Shown here piece after piece: positions 46,692-57,174 of a stretch of 64,000 nt of DNA; the stretch's first letter is position 1, and each line of letters starts with the position of its first letter. The DNA is taken from assembly GCA_021234155.1 (NCBI GenBank), contig JAJEKV010000012.1, forward strand, positions 3,971,789-4,035,788, read 5' to 3'. The position numbers were made by a program, and so were the translations under genes. Source of the stretch: Isoetes taiwanensis (lineage: Eukaryota; Streptophyta; Lycopodiopsida; Isoetales; Isoetaceae). Below the pieces are notes generated by a model. That model saw nothing but the letters and a program-made list of their open reading frames with translations, did no database searches and had not been told where the DNA came from.

Positions 46692-47826
46692 TTGGTTTCA
46701 CGACTATCAACAATATCTGCTCTCTGGTGCATTCCCGTCAGAAGATCCCACGCTCTCTTCTGAGAAGCTCCGGTCATGCCGTCAACAGTTTCTTCGTGAA
46801 GTCCGTGACTATACCATGGTCGCGGGACATCTCTATAAGCGTGGCAAGGACATGGTTTTGCGTCGGTGTGTTTTTCCTCATGAAGTCCCAGAGATTGTTT
46901 GCCAAGCCCACGAAGGACTTGGTGGAGAACATTTTAGTGGTGATACCACGGCACGCAAAATACTTCTACCTGGCTATTTCTGGCCCATGCTCTTCAAGGA
47001 CACCCATGCTCATGCACGCAGCTGTGATGTCTGCCAGAGGTTGGGTCGGGCACGGCCCGTGACGCTCTTCCTTTAACACCAGTTGCCACGCCGTTACCCT
47101 TCAGCAAATGGGGAATGGACTTTATTGGTCCCATGGATCCAGCAGCGCGGCACTTCTGTGTTCGATATATACTGTTCTCACAGATTATGCCACTAGATGG
47201 GCCGAAGCTTGTGCACTTCCTGATAATACTGCAGCAAGCACGACAAAGGTTCTTTACGCGCATGTCATCACACGTTTCGGCTGTCCCACGGAACTTGTCA
47301 GTGACTGAGGTGTACATTTTGTAAATCAGACGATCAAAGAATTGACGAACTATTTGCACATTCGTCACAGGAAGAGTACTTCTTATTATCCACAAGGAAA
47401 TGGCCTTGCAGAAAGCACAAATAAGACACTCATCAACATCTTGAAGAAAATTTGTGACGCTTCTCGAACTGAGGCAGGAAAAGCTACCTACTGTTTTGTG
47501 GGCTTACAACACTAGTTTCAAAATTGCAACAGGACAAACACCATTTAAATTGGTCTATGGTCAGGAAGCTCTCATGCCTTTTGAGTATGTTCTTCCATCC
47601 CTTCCCTTCCAACTTTCTTTATGGTTCCAGATATAAGAATTTTCCAGGAAAATTGAAATTTCGGTGGCTTGGTTCTTACCGAATTCTTGAAGTGGTGCAG
47701 CCAAGTGTGTTTCAACTGGTTGAGTTAGATGGCACCCCATTACCCACTCTAGTTAATGGCTTTTGCCTTAAACTCCTTCATACAGATACAACCGACACAA
47801 ATTCAGAACCAGAGACGCAAGAGTGA
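46692..47826 (+). pseudogene. Ty3/gypsy integrase
   Basis: Integrase joins element cDNA to the host chromosome. The zinc-binding domain is at 46910-47045 (AHEGLGGEHFSG ... HARSCDVCQRLG, an HH-CC pattern). The core begins SKWGMDFIGPMD (47103) and continues TDYATRWAEACALPD, GCPTELVSD and YYPQGNGLAESTNKTL, so the D, D and E positions are visible. The C-terminal tail (KFRWLGSYRILEV.., 47665) is recognisable. Damage: a frame change near 47080, a TGA in place of the usual SDRG arginine (47306), and frame changes near 47480 and 47640. Confidence 0.88.
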
Positions 47827-48727
47827 GTCCAAAAGCTTATTTATATTTAAAAAGTTGAGGATTACAAAAACACACAAAAACTTGGGCCTGGCCCATATTT
47901 ACTTGCTAAGGGCTCTGCCCGATGTACAAAATCCTAAATTACAAAGCCAAGCCACTCTAGGATTAGGAGCAGCACAGGCACGCAGGATCAGATAGAGGCA
48001 CTGCTCCGGGTCTCAGCGAAGATGCAGGACCACGTCCTGCGGGTTTGTCAGGGGGTCTGGATTGTCCGCCGACCCGGCCAACCATCAGTCCATGGGGACA
48101 ATTCCTCAGCTTCCACAGATTGAAGCTATTTATCTGGCAAGTGATCCATTTGTTGCAGTTTTTCGGCATAGTATTGGGCATATCCATCCTCGCAAATTCG
48201 TGCTTTCCTTTCGAACCTTGCCCGTCTTATATAGTCCTACCGACTGTGGGCTGCCATCGTGGCGCAATCACATTTCTGCTGACGTGTCCGCATGCAAGGT
48301 ACATTCCAATCCAAGGTTCTGCTATCTCGCCGCAAATCTTGTCACAGTACTCTCTCCTTGCACTATTGTCTCTGGCACCACTTTTCTTTAAAACGTCCGA
48401 CTCTCGAGTTGCCTATCTTTATTACGCTCACTAAACTCCACGACAGTCGAAAATCATTATTCGTACCTTATCACAACGTCCCATCAGACCGTTCATTTTA
48501 GTTCATCTCTACCCTTGGTGGTGCACTCTTAGTTGCTTTCTGGGACTTGACCAAACTTTTTGCATTCCGGAAGCTTCTTTCATCTATGCCGCCATCTGCT
48601 ATCAACGGCTCAGCTTCCACTTCTGAGGTTGTCTATAGAAATCTTGCGGAACAAACGCGCGCCCTAAAAGCTTTTACAACTTCTTCGCTCTCCGTCTTCC
48701 GCCTCCTACACTCCTTCGTTGATCGCC

Positions 48728-51353
48728 ATGGCTGCCTCTCCCAAGCTTCCTACTCTCCAAGCCACAACGTCCATGGATCCTGCTCTTTTTGAATCCGTTA
48801 TTTTTTCCACTGCCACTGTACGAGACCCACTTGAAGGCACCAATCGAGAAGTTGCTGAAAGGGCGGGGTTATTTGAATTCTCTAGACAAGAACTCCCTGT
48901 TCCTAATCCGAGGCCTCCAATTAGAATCTTTTGGGTCAGGTATTTCAATTCAATTACCTCGTCAAGCTCCTTCTCTGAATTGGGCTGCTTTGCAGGACCA
49001 TGATGTTACGGTCTATGGCCAAACGCCATATGCAGCCACTACTCACAAACTCACGAATATTGCAAAGCCCCATGAAGCCTTTGTGAAGTTTTTGTTGCAA
49101 AAGTTCGATGGTTATTCCATTAAGAACACCCACATTAACAAACCTTTTTTTCACACCGCCATTGCTGCAATATATTCCACCAGCTTCATTGATTGGCCTC
49201 AGATCATGTTCCAGTGTCTCCTCCATGAAGTTGATCGTCTTCGACAATCACCAGGCTCTGGCCTCGAATCTGCTATGGGTGCTCATTTTCAGGCCATCAT
49301 CAACCATTGCCTTCCAAAACCCAGTCGCATATTCCCCACCAATCTGGAAACCACTTCTGTCACTTCAACTCACATCCCTTCTGTCATTCCTGCTGTCCAG
49401 GAACTTCAAGAAGAAAGCTGTCGTCCACATCCTGATGCACAGCCGTCTCCACGCCAACAAGAACCACGCCATACTCTAGTGATCAATGTTCCTTCTTCTC
49501 AGTCAACACAAGTTGAAAATTCCACCTCTCAACAAATTTCTCAGAACACGGCTCCAATCATTCCACAACCATCATTACCTCTTCGCCCTCTTGTCCCTCC
49601 TCCATCTCGACGCGCCTTGTATCAATATGAGCAAGTTATTGCAGAATGCATGATCAAACTCCAGGACTCTCAAGAGCACTTCAAAGAGTATATGGAGTCA
49701 AAGAGTACATGGATTCCACAGATGTTGTTCACCGTGATCTCCAGGCAGCCACCACTCAAGTTCAGACTCTGGAAGAAAGCCTTCAGAGTAAGTACGCCGC
49801 CTTGCTCGAGACCCGTGAGGCTCTCAAGCATGAACAAGACACATGCGCCACACTCGAAAACCAGCAAGTTCAACTTCAAGGTACTATGACCAGGAGCTTC
49901 TGGCACAACTTAAGGACAAAGATAAAATCTTTGCAGGCAGTCAGGCTCCTGTACCAGGGATTACGTAATGAGTATACCGTCAGCTACACATCGTCAGGCA
50001 AGGTGAAATTCGGGTCTCTGCTTTAGAAGGCCAACTAGCAGCAGTCCAGACACAGATCACGGCCTGGCAAACTCAGCTTGCAGAAGCTTAGAAACAGAAG
50101 CTGATTAACGACACAGAAATCACAAGTCTTCAACTGCGGATCTCCACTCAAGGCCCGTCATCATCACAGGCCACGCACTCTCACAGGAAGATAAGAGACC
50201 AATTGTGCCTCCTCGCTGAAAAGGATAACAAGATTTGGTGATTTGGAACACCAGTTGCAGCAGGCCATTCAATCTGCTGAAGAAGCTCTGAATCAGCTCA
50301 TTGGCAGTCCGTATTCCAGATGACTTCCCCACACCTACGAGCTATCTGGATTATGTGGTTTCTAGAAGATACCTCTTTATACTAAAGTGGTATTCTGCTA
50401 ATGGCAAACTTGGTGGATCTCTCACTAATGATTTTCTAACCATTTGGCCTGATCTCTCAATTGAAGACAAAGGTCTTCTTTGTGCTCTCCTGATATATGG
50501 GTTTATCACTTGTGAAGATCCCGAATTTTTTATTTTTTGCCTGGTTCAACCAAAGGCGTATGTGATCCATGATTTTTTTGCAGACACTCAAGACAAATTC
50601 ACTGATGGCCTAAGCCATGCCTTTCATGGGAACCCTGATGCTAAATGGTTTTTGACGTCTGACAATAAATATCTTCATGATCAGGCCTGGACCAATGCCT
50701 TCAAGGTTGAGTACATGCCTGAGCTTGCTCGTCATCTACCTCTCTAGATTGCAGAAACTTTGCAACAGGTCAGAAAGAACTTGCGTGAAGACATAGTAAT
50801 TCAGTTTGCACAAATATATTTGTAGCATTTTGGTGGGTTTAACAGCCTCCGTGAATATCTTGACAGTGAAACCATTTCCACGGAATGGGTTCCTCCTCCT
50901 GTCAACACTCTTCTTTCGTATTTGGATTGGGACCGATGGTGTCAGACCTTGGATGTTGATCTCCTTCAGGAATTCCGTGAGCAAGCCCAGCAACCCATGA
51001 TGCAGCCTCCTCCACAACATAATGAGTATGCATCCTTGGGAGCGCCCCCACATCGTCAATTTCTCACCTCAGATTGGCGTTCCTCCTTTTGGACTAAGGC
51101 CTTAGAGGGTCACGCTGATTGGACCCCCGCTCATATTTCCACAGATCTTCGGTGGAATCCGTACTTTGTGCGTGGTTCTGTCTGGCAGGAGGGAGAATCG
51201 TTGGAGCATACTCAGAATTGGATCTATATTCCAAATGAACGAGGTTGGCAAGCCCCTGCTCAAGCAGTCTGGAGCCTCACACAATTTCTAGAGCGTGCTG
51301 CGACGTCTCCTGATCCTCAATTCACCGTCAAGCTAGATTCTGTGCAGCCCTAA
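48728..51353 (+). pseudogene. Extra ORF downstream of integrase, unrecognised
   Basis: A long coding-like region starts MAASPKLPTLQ at 48728 and runs in the + direction with several frame changes (about 48950, 49700, 50030-50290 and 50750). It has a globular first part (FIDWPQIMFQCLLHEVDRL at about 49190), a Pro/Gln-rich linker, a coiled coil (TQVQTLEESLQSKYAALLE at 49750) and a second globular part (SYLDYVVSRRYLFILKWYS at 50345). The position is that of the third ORF of some plant gypsy elements, but I see neither a signal peptide nor a clear membrane anchor. Function is unknown. Confidence 0.6.
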
Positions 51354-51710
51354 AATGTCTCCTTCAGCGTTCCATTGCGCGGAAGCGTCCTATCTATTAC
51401 TGCAATCCTAATGCTAGTGCTGGTGCCTTCGGTCTTTAGACTTGCCTTCTCATCGAATGCCAGTATGTCCTCGCAAAAGCCCACCGTGCCTTTGAAGATA
51501 TGGCGCAGTCCGGATTTCTCACTGACGCATCACCTTCAATTGGGGTCCATACTTCTGATGCGCTCAAAGATAGGCAAGATCTGATACAGAAGTATCATAC
51601 AGTTACAGACGCAAGACCACATAGTAGACAGGATGATTTTTAAAAGGTTCCTGGTTTTCCACCTACCAAAACCGTACCTGCCTTTCTTTCCACTGAGTGT
51701 TCTTTGGTGA

Positions 51711-52160
51711 ATGGGGAGGGAGTGTTAGTCCCTGCACTCCGTGCACAGGACTATTCTTAAATTCCACGCAGCAGGACAGAAACAAGGGACCAGGTCAAGC
51801 GTTAGGTAGCAGATCCACGCCCTTCCCCCCTCCCCCCCCCCCAAAAGCCACGCAGAAGTCCACGTCCCAGTCAAATAAGTGAGCCAAAATGGACAAATGA
51901 CAGCCTCCGGGGAGTGCGGCCTTAAATTAGCGGGATTCCAGGCACTGGCAGATTCCCTGGATTCATGCGTTGATCCAGGAGTTGGTGATCGAGATCTGTC
52001 ATCTATTTATTTTGGGCCCGAGGCCATTGTATTATATATATCAGTAGAGATAGATCTTGATTTTTTAGATGAGATTTTAGCCTTGTCTCGCTTCATTCCT
52101 CTCGCTTGACGAGAGTTCATGTACTTTGGTTGATATCAAGGAAGTCATATTTTCTGCATA
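51711..52160 (+). repeat. Polypurine tract and LTR of the gypsy element
   Basis: A purine-rich ATGGGGAGGGAG is followed by TGTTAGTCCCTGCACTCC, a typical LTR start. A TATA-like TGTATTATATATATC is at 52026. The end is set only roughly, because no second LTR exists in the window for comparison. Confidence 0.65.
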
Positions 52161-53630
52161 TTGTTTTATGTTCTTTCTTTTTCCTTCCCCTTGTTCTCTT
52201 TGCAAAATCCCATGTGACACTCAGCTAAGGATTTCCCTGCTTGATTCGAAGGTCCTCATAGAGGGTTGTCTCACATGTGATCCCGAACCTAGACTCCAAA
52301 CACTTGCAGCTTCTACCACAAAAATGGATGACAAGCAAAGGCAAACCAACATATCCTTCCTTGCAGCCACAAGTGAATTTATTCTGTGAGCACATAGCCA
52401 GTTCAAAATGATCCATGAATTCAGCTTACCTTAAATCTTGCTAAGAGATTAACACTCTCCTGGTATATCATATCTAGAGATGATATTACTTCTACAAAAG
52501 ACCAAAGCCATTAAGAAATCGTATTGGAAGCATGAAACAACATTCAAAAAATAGATAAAACCTTTATTTAGGGATAGATGAACATTTGCCATAGGGCCAA
52601 AATCATCATGTGCCAAGCCCCCTGTCATTTGTCATTCGGCCAACATGGCCCACAGCAAAAGCAGATTTGGCCAAGAGAAAAACAAAGGTGGATTGAGAAA
52701 ACAGAGTTAAATAAAGGGAAACAAACATGGCAAGAACAAGGGTTGCAGCTATAGATATGTAAGCAGAGAGGGAATATCCCAACTGAAATCATCAAGCAAG
52801 CACAGAACCTTCAAAATGAGCTAAAAACAGAACCTTCAAATTGAGCTAAATGCATTCAAATAAAGATGGCATGTTAAAAACCAAGGGAAAAATGATGACA
52901 GAAGAGCATGCCTTGGGTCTGCCAGTGAAGAAGTGGGAATTCTTAAACTCAGGATCCAGCTACCAGCACCTCGCCATAGTCCACCGGGACCAGAAACAAA
53001 TAGTTCTACAAATCCCAGCTACCTTCATATGCAATACAAAGCCGACCACGGGATGCTGCTGGATTTGCTGCTGTGCTTTGCCATCGCCATAGCTGGAGAA
53101 GGAGCAGGAAACGGCCATCGCCATAGCTGTCCATCGCAAGGAAAGCGACCAGGCGGGAAAGAAACACAAGCTGGTCCCAACCAATAAGATGATACGACCT
53201 GGATCAAAATCTAGGCTATTCATCATGGCCTATCTCGGCTGTTGAATAGTTTTCACATTTACCTAATTTACATGGTTTCCTAATATTGGGTTGCCTCTAG
53301 AGGAGCAAACCCCTTGCTTAGGTGGGTTTTTGGCATATTCTAGGAATATGTTGTTGTGCGAGGCCAACCGCTGCTCTTCTTACCGTGTAACCGAATGCTC
53401 AAATGCACTTGTATGCAGTAGTTTGTTAGCCGGATTGGAGATTCAGAATTCAACCTGGTGGTTTTGAAAAAATTCAGTGCTTCCGAATATGAATTGCCAG
53501 TTTGTCTATTCAGAGATTTGTAAATGTTGGTGCTATTCCGCATGCAAATATACAAACTATATCTAGTTGTGTCTAATATTTAGGTTTGAGACTTTGTAAA
53601 GCTTTATGTACTGTAGTTCTGCTCAGGCGC
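52161..53630. other. Spacer, no supported gene
   Basis: No recognised protein. 52930-53220 has a locally GC-richer patch with repeated CCATCGCCATAGCTG words (53070-53135); on the - strand it contains two nearby ATGs with short open frames, perhaps a 5' exon, but nothing follows it. Confidence 0.35.
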
Positions 53631-53639
53631 ACCATTGGC

Positions 53640-54396
53640 AAATTGGAGTATTTGAAGGTTCTCCTTGACAATGAAGCAATTGCCGTGGGTGATTGAAATT
53701 ACAATCATGTTATAAAAGACCTATATGATTCCATCGGTTCAAAAACATTTCTTGAATGGAAGCTTTATATCCGGACTATGGATTTTGCAAATGAGGATAA
53801 GTTTGATTTTGACCCATTAGATGATATTAAGATAGGGCCAGGGGACCTATTCCCTTTGCAGGTGATCTGAATGGCATATAGCTTGGTTTGATTTTATGTA
53901 GGGTTGGGATAATGAGTTTGGATATTCTGTTTAATAATCATGTTCTTTGGGCTCACATTTTTCATGATACATCACATGAGCCGAGTCGAATTGATCCTTT
54001 TCTTTGGGCTCTCGTTTCTATATTATATTACATGCTGTCAAGCAAAATGTGGAAGCCGAGTCAAATTCACATTAGAGTAGAAACTAATGTTTGGTATTCC
54101 TGTGGTGCAGCCCATTGGGAGAATGGTACTGAATAAGAACACATACAATTTCTTTAATAAGAACGAGCAGCTGGACTTCTGTCCTGGTGTGCTTGTTCCT
54201 GGTATCTAGTATACAGATAACAAGATGTTCCAGACAAGGGTGTTTTTCTATTAAAATACACATGCCATAGACTGGGTCCAAACTACTCAATGGTTTCAGT
54301 AAACGCATCAAAGCGTGCCCATCATAATAATCATCATGAGGGTTTAGTAACCAGTGAAGTGTTAAATACAAATGAAGCGAGATAGCTCGTGCGCAT
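53640..54396 (+). pseudogene. Catalase pseudogene fragment (two exons)
   Basis: Catalase breaks down hydrogen peroxide in peroxisomes. The first remnant exon (about 53640-53861) reads LLDNEAIAVG, KDLYDSIGS, EWKLYIRTMDFANED, KFDFDPLDDIK and GDLFPLQ, then GT. After a 249-bp intron the second (from 54111, after GTGGTGCAG) reads [20 protein letters not shown], then CPGVLVPGI and, after a frame change, [20 protein letters not shown] and NNHHEG. All are signature catalase blocks. Lesions: TGA after AVGD, TAG after VPGI, a missing stretch before HRLGPN, and the TKTWPED block changed to IKIGPGD. The intron is kept, so this is a DNA-level copy and not a processed one. The haem and N-terminal region is absent. 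Confidence 0.92.
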
Positions 54397-54411
54397 ATGT
54401 GGTCATGCTCA

Positions 54412-54785
54412 TTTGTGGCTTGAAAGCTTGCGGCAACATGGAAGTCCTACAGCTAGGATGAGGAATATATAGAGAAATTGATTAGAATGAATTTGAAAAA
54501 GACCTGTTTGTTGGAGCTACTTTGGTGGGGACGTATGCAAAATGGTGTTCTCTTGAAGAGGCATTGGAAGTTTTTAATAAGCTTCCAATTCAATATGTTG
54601 TCTTCTGGAATGCAATAATAAGAGGCTGCGGAGTCAACCATGAGGCTAACAAGGCTATAGAACGTTTTGCAAGAATTTGATCTAAAACCTGATGCAGTTG
54701 CATTCATCTGTCCACGCAACATGCAGTCATTAGCATGCGCATGATGCAGAGAAATTATTGGAAGCAACTTGGATAGCTTTACTTA
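54412..54785 (+). pseudogene. PPR protein pseudogene fragment (PLS class)
   Basis: Pentatricopeptide repeat proteins bind organelle RNA. The remnant reads GLKACGNMEVLQLG, FEKDLFVGATLVGTYAK, CSLEEALEVFNKLPIQ and VVFWNAIIRGCG, then EANKAIERF and, after a frame change, LKPDAVAFI. These match the L-S-P order of PLS-type repeats (VGxxLVxMYAKCGSLEEA; VxWNAxI). In-frame stops follow LQLG and EID, and the frame changes near 54675. It begins about 15 bp after the catalase remnant. Confidence 0.9.
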
Positions 54786-56680
54786 GTGCTTGTAAACTAG
54801 CATGCAATGGTTGATTAATGTGAGATTATCATTCTGTGTTTCACCATTGTTGTTAGGGGGCAAAACTAGATCCTATGTGTGTGGGTGTCTTTAGAGTGGT
54901 AACTGTGCCTTGTTTTTACAGGACGAAAAAAAGGAGTCTTTAATGTATAACAATTCATGTACATGCATTCAGGTGGCAACCCTTATAAGCATGGTGCATT
55001 TGTCTTCAATAAGGAGAGTTTAATTGATGTACAAGATATTGCATACACCAGATGGGGCATGATAGTAAAATGTAGGAGATGTCGATAATAGTTCATTGAG
55101 CAATGTAGCAGAACCAACTTTCCTTTATTAACAATTATTATAGCTCAACCTACACTACCATGTTTGCCCCTTTGAGCAACATAATCTCATAACGTTTGTT
55201 CATTCTTAGGTGCTTTGAAGATATCATTAAGGCAAAAAAAATTGATTGAAGATTGAAAGACCATGCGCTCTTCTCCCCGGAAAGTGGTGTCAATCTATAA
55301 GAAGCTCCGCATGTCAACCCTGGTCGTGGTGGACATGGCCAGAACCTCCAATTTACTTAAGCTAATCACTCTTTTTTGAAAAACAACACTTCTCAAAATG
55401 TTGCATGGAATACGATGATGTGGCACTTCAAGCGGTGACATGTCATGCCAAGAGTATGCAAGACCAACTTTAACTAGGCAAAAAATGAAGTGATGTACAA
55501 CTTTTGCTTTCCATGGGTGATGTGGCAGTTTTTGGCTGACATAGCAAGATATGAGTGTTATGGAGTTGATGACTAGGCATTCTTGTAAGAAATATGATAA
55601 CTTTTTAGGATGCTTGTATAGGAATTTGGCAAGGAATATGTTTCGAAAGAGTTAAAAATAACTAGTAAAATTTTATTTTCCAAGTTGCCATGTTATTGCC
55701 ACATCATTTCAGGACCAAACTTTCATTGCGCAATATAGCAAACCAACTTTCATTTATTAACAATTATCATGGCTCAACCTACACTACCATGTTTGCCCCT
55801 TTGAGCAACACAATCTCATGAAGTTTGTTCAACCTTAGGGTGGTTTGAAGATATCATTAAGGCACATTGATCAACAAGCCATGATTAAAAATTGGCGGTT
55901 TGAGCTAGAGAGTTGAATATATGATCAAAAGTTGGTTGAAATCCTAAGTACGTTTGAAAAGAATTTGATTGAAGTTGAAAGAAACCATGCGCTCTTCTCC
56001 ATGCAAAGTGGTGTCAACTTATAAAAAGCCCCACATGTCAACCCCGGCCATGGTGGACATGGCCAGAACCTGCAATTTACTTAAGCTAATCACCCTTTTT
56101 TGAAAAACAAAAGCTGGAACCAAAAGGGTTTATTTTTGTGATATTTACCATATGATTGGCATTATAGATTGTTAAACAATACATTTGTTTAGCGATGGAT
56201 GCACATTGAACAGTCTTTGTAAAGTGTTGTTGACTGAAATCTAGGTCCAGTCTGATCTCATATTGTGCTACTTATGTGATAATATTGGAAAGATAAATTT
56301 GGTGACTTTGATTGGTCACAAATGGCTAACTGCAATCTGATACCAGTATTAATGCATGATAAGATTTTAATATCACACTGTGGGTTGTTGGAGCATGGTG
56401 TTATGCACATTAAGTTAATAAGTGATGTTACATTCTATAAGCTAATAAAGATCAAGGGATATTTGGTGTACATCTATGAATGAATGGTGAATCTAAGATA
56501 TTAAATAATAATGTACTGCTGGATCTAGGATGATTAAATGAATAAGCATATCTTTTCTCAAAAAATAAAAATGGGAGTAGGAGTACCTGATGTGGCCTGG
56601 ATTTAAAACCCAGGGTAGATATTTGGGAACATGTACTTAATAATGAATGAGGTGTTTTAAAGTTGTGAACATTTAAAGTT
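54786..56680. repeat. Dispersed repeat region with direct duplication
   Basis: A block of about 300-390 bp occurs at 55091-55388 and again at 55718-56110 in the same orientation (CTCAACCTACACTACCATGT, TTTGAAGATATCATTAAGGC, GACATGGCCAGAACC, TTACTTAAGCTAATCAC); the second copy has an extra stretch of about 100 bp. Between them, 55415-55660 matches 62066-62290 (CAAGCGGTGACATG, GACTAGGC, AAGAAATATGATAA, GTTTGGCAAGG). No coding is seen; it is probably part of a larger non-coding transposon family. Confidence 0.75.
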
Positions 56681-56689
56681 GGCACGTGA

Positions 56690-57060
56690 ACATAATCGAA
56701 GAAGAAATGCAAATGCCCCACGGGGCAGTGTTCGACAGGCACACAAAACTTGATTCTCAGGCTAATATCGAAATTTTGAGTCCATTGGCTGAGCCAATTC
56801 ACAGTTCCAGAGTGGTGGAATTGCTGTCTGTTGCCAGGGCCTTCGAGAGAGGACTTTTGGGGCGAGCTGCTTTCGAGGGATTTTAATCCTTCTCCTGGCA
56901 TCAACATTGGTGAAAATGGCCTAGTCGAATCTAACTAGGATATGACCTCCGAAACGTAAACCATGTGTGTTGCTAGGTTCTTGAAGGGTTTACGTTATGG
57001 AGGTTGAGATTTGGTCGTTTGCACTTGGGATACGATCGAGAAGTTGTAGTTGAAAATGTG
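56690..57060 (+). repeat. Partial copy of the 62.5-64 kb inverted-repeat arm
   Basis: Words shared in order with 62870-63190: TTTTGAGTCC, CCAGGGCCTT, TTTGGGGCGA, GGCATCAACA, CTAGGATATG, TGCTAGGTT, GGGTTTACGTTATGGAGGTT and TTGCACTTGGGA. The copy ends at the GA microsatellite. Confidence 0.8.
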
Positions 57061-57069
57061 AGGCCAATC

Positions 57070-57071
<2 letters not shown>

Positions 57072-57127
<56 letters not shown>
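57072..57127. repeat. GA microsatellite at LINE 3' end
   Basis: About 28 copies of GA followed by a GTGTGTGT tract, lying where the 3' tail of the minus-strand LINE would end. Confidence 0.98.
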
Positions 57128-57129
<2 letters not shown>

Positions 57130-57174
57130 TGTGTATTAAGTTTTGGGAGGCCTAAAAGGCCTAAAAGACAATCA

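Larger units (their letters stand above)
46681..52160 (+). mobile_element. 5'-truncated Ty3/gypsy LTR retrotransposon with extra 3' ORF
   Basis: The element enters in the linker before integrase (WFHDYQQYLLSGAFP near 46692) and keeps integrase, an extra open region (48728-51353), a purine tract ATGGGGAGGGAG (51711-51722) and one LTR starting TGTTAGTCCC at 51723. Gag, protease, RT and the 5' LTR are absent. The LTR 3' border is not certain. Confidence 0.85.
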
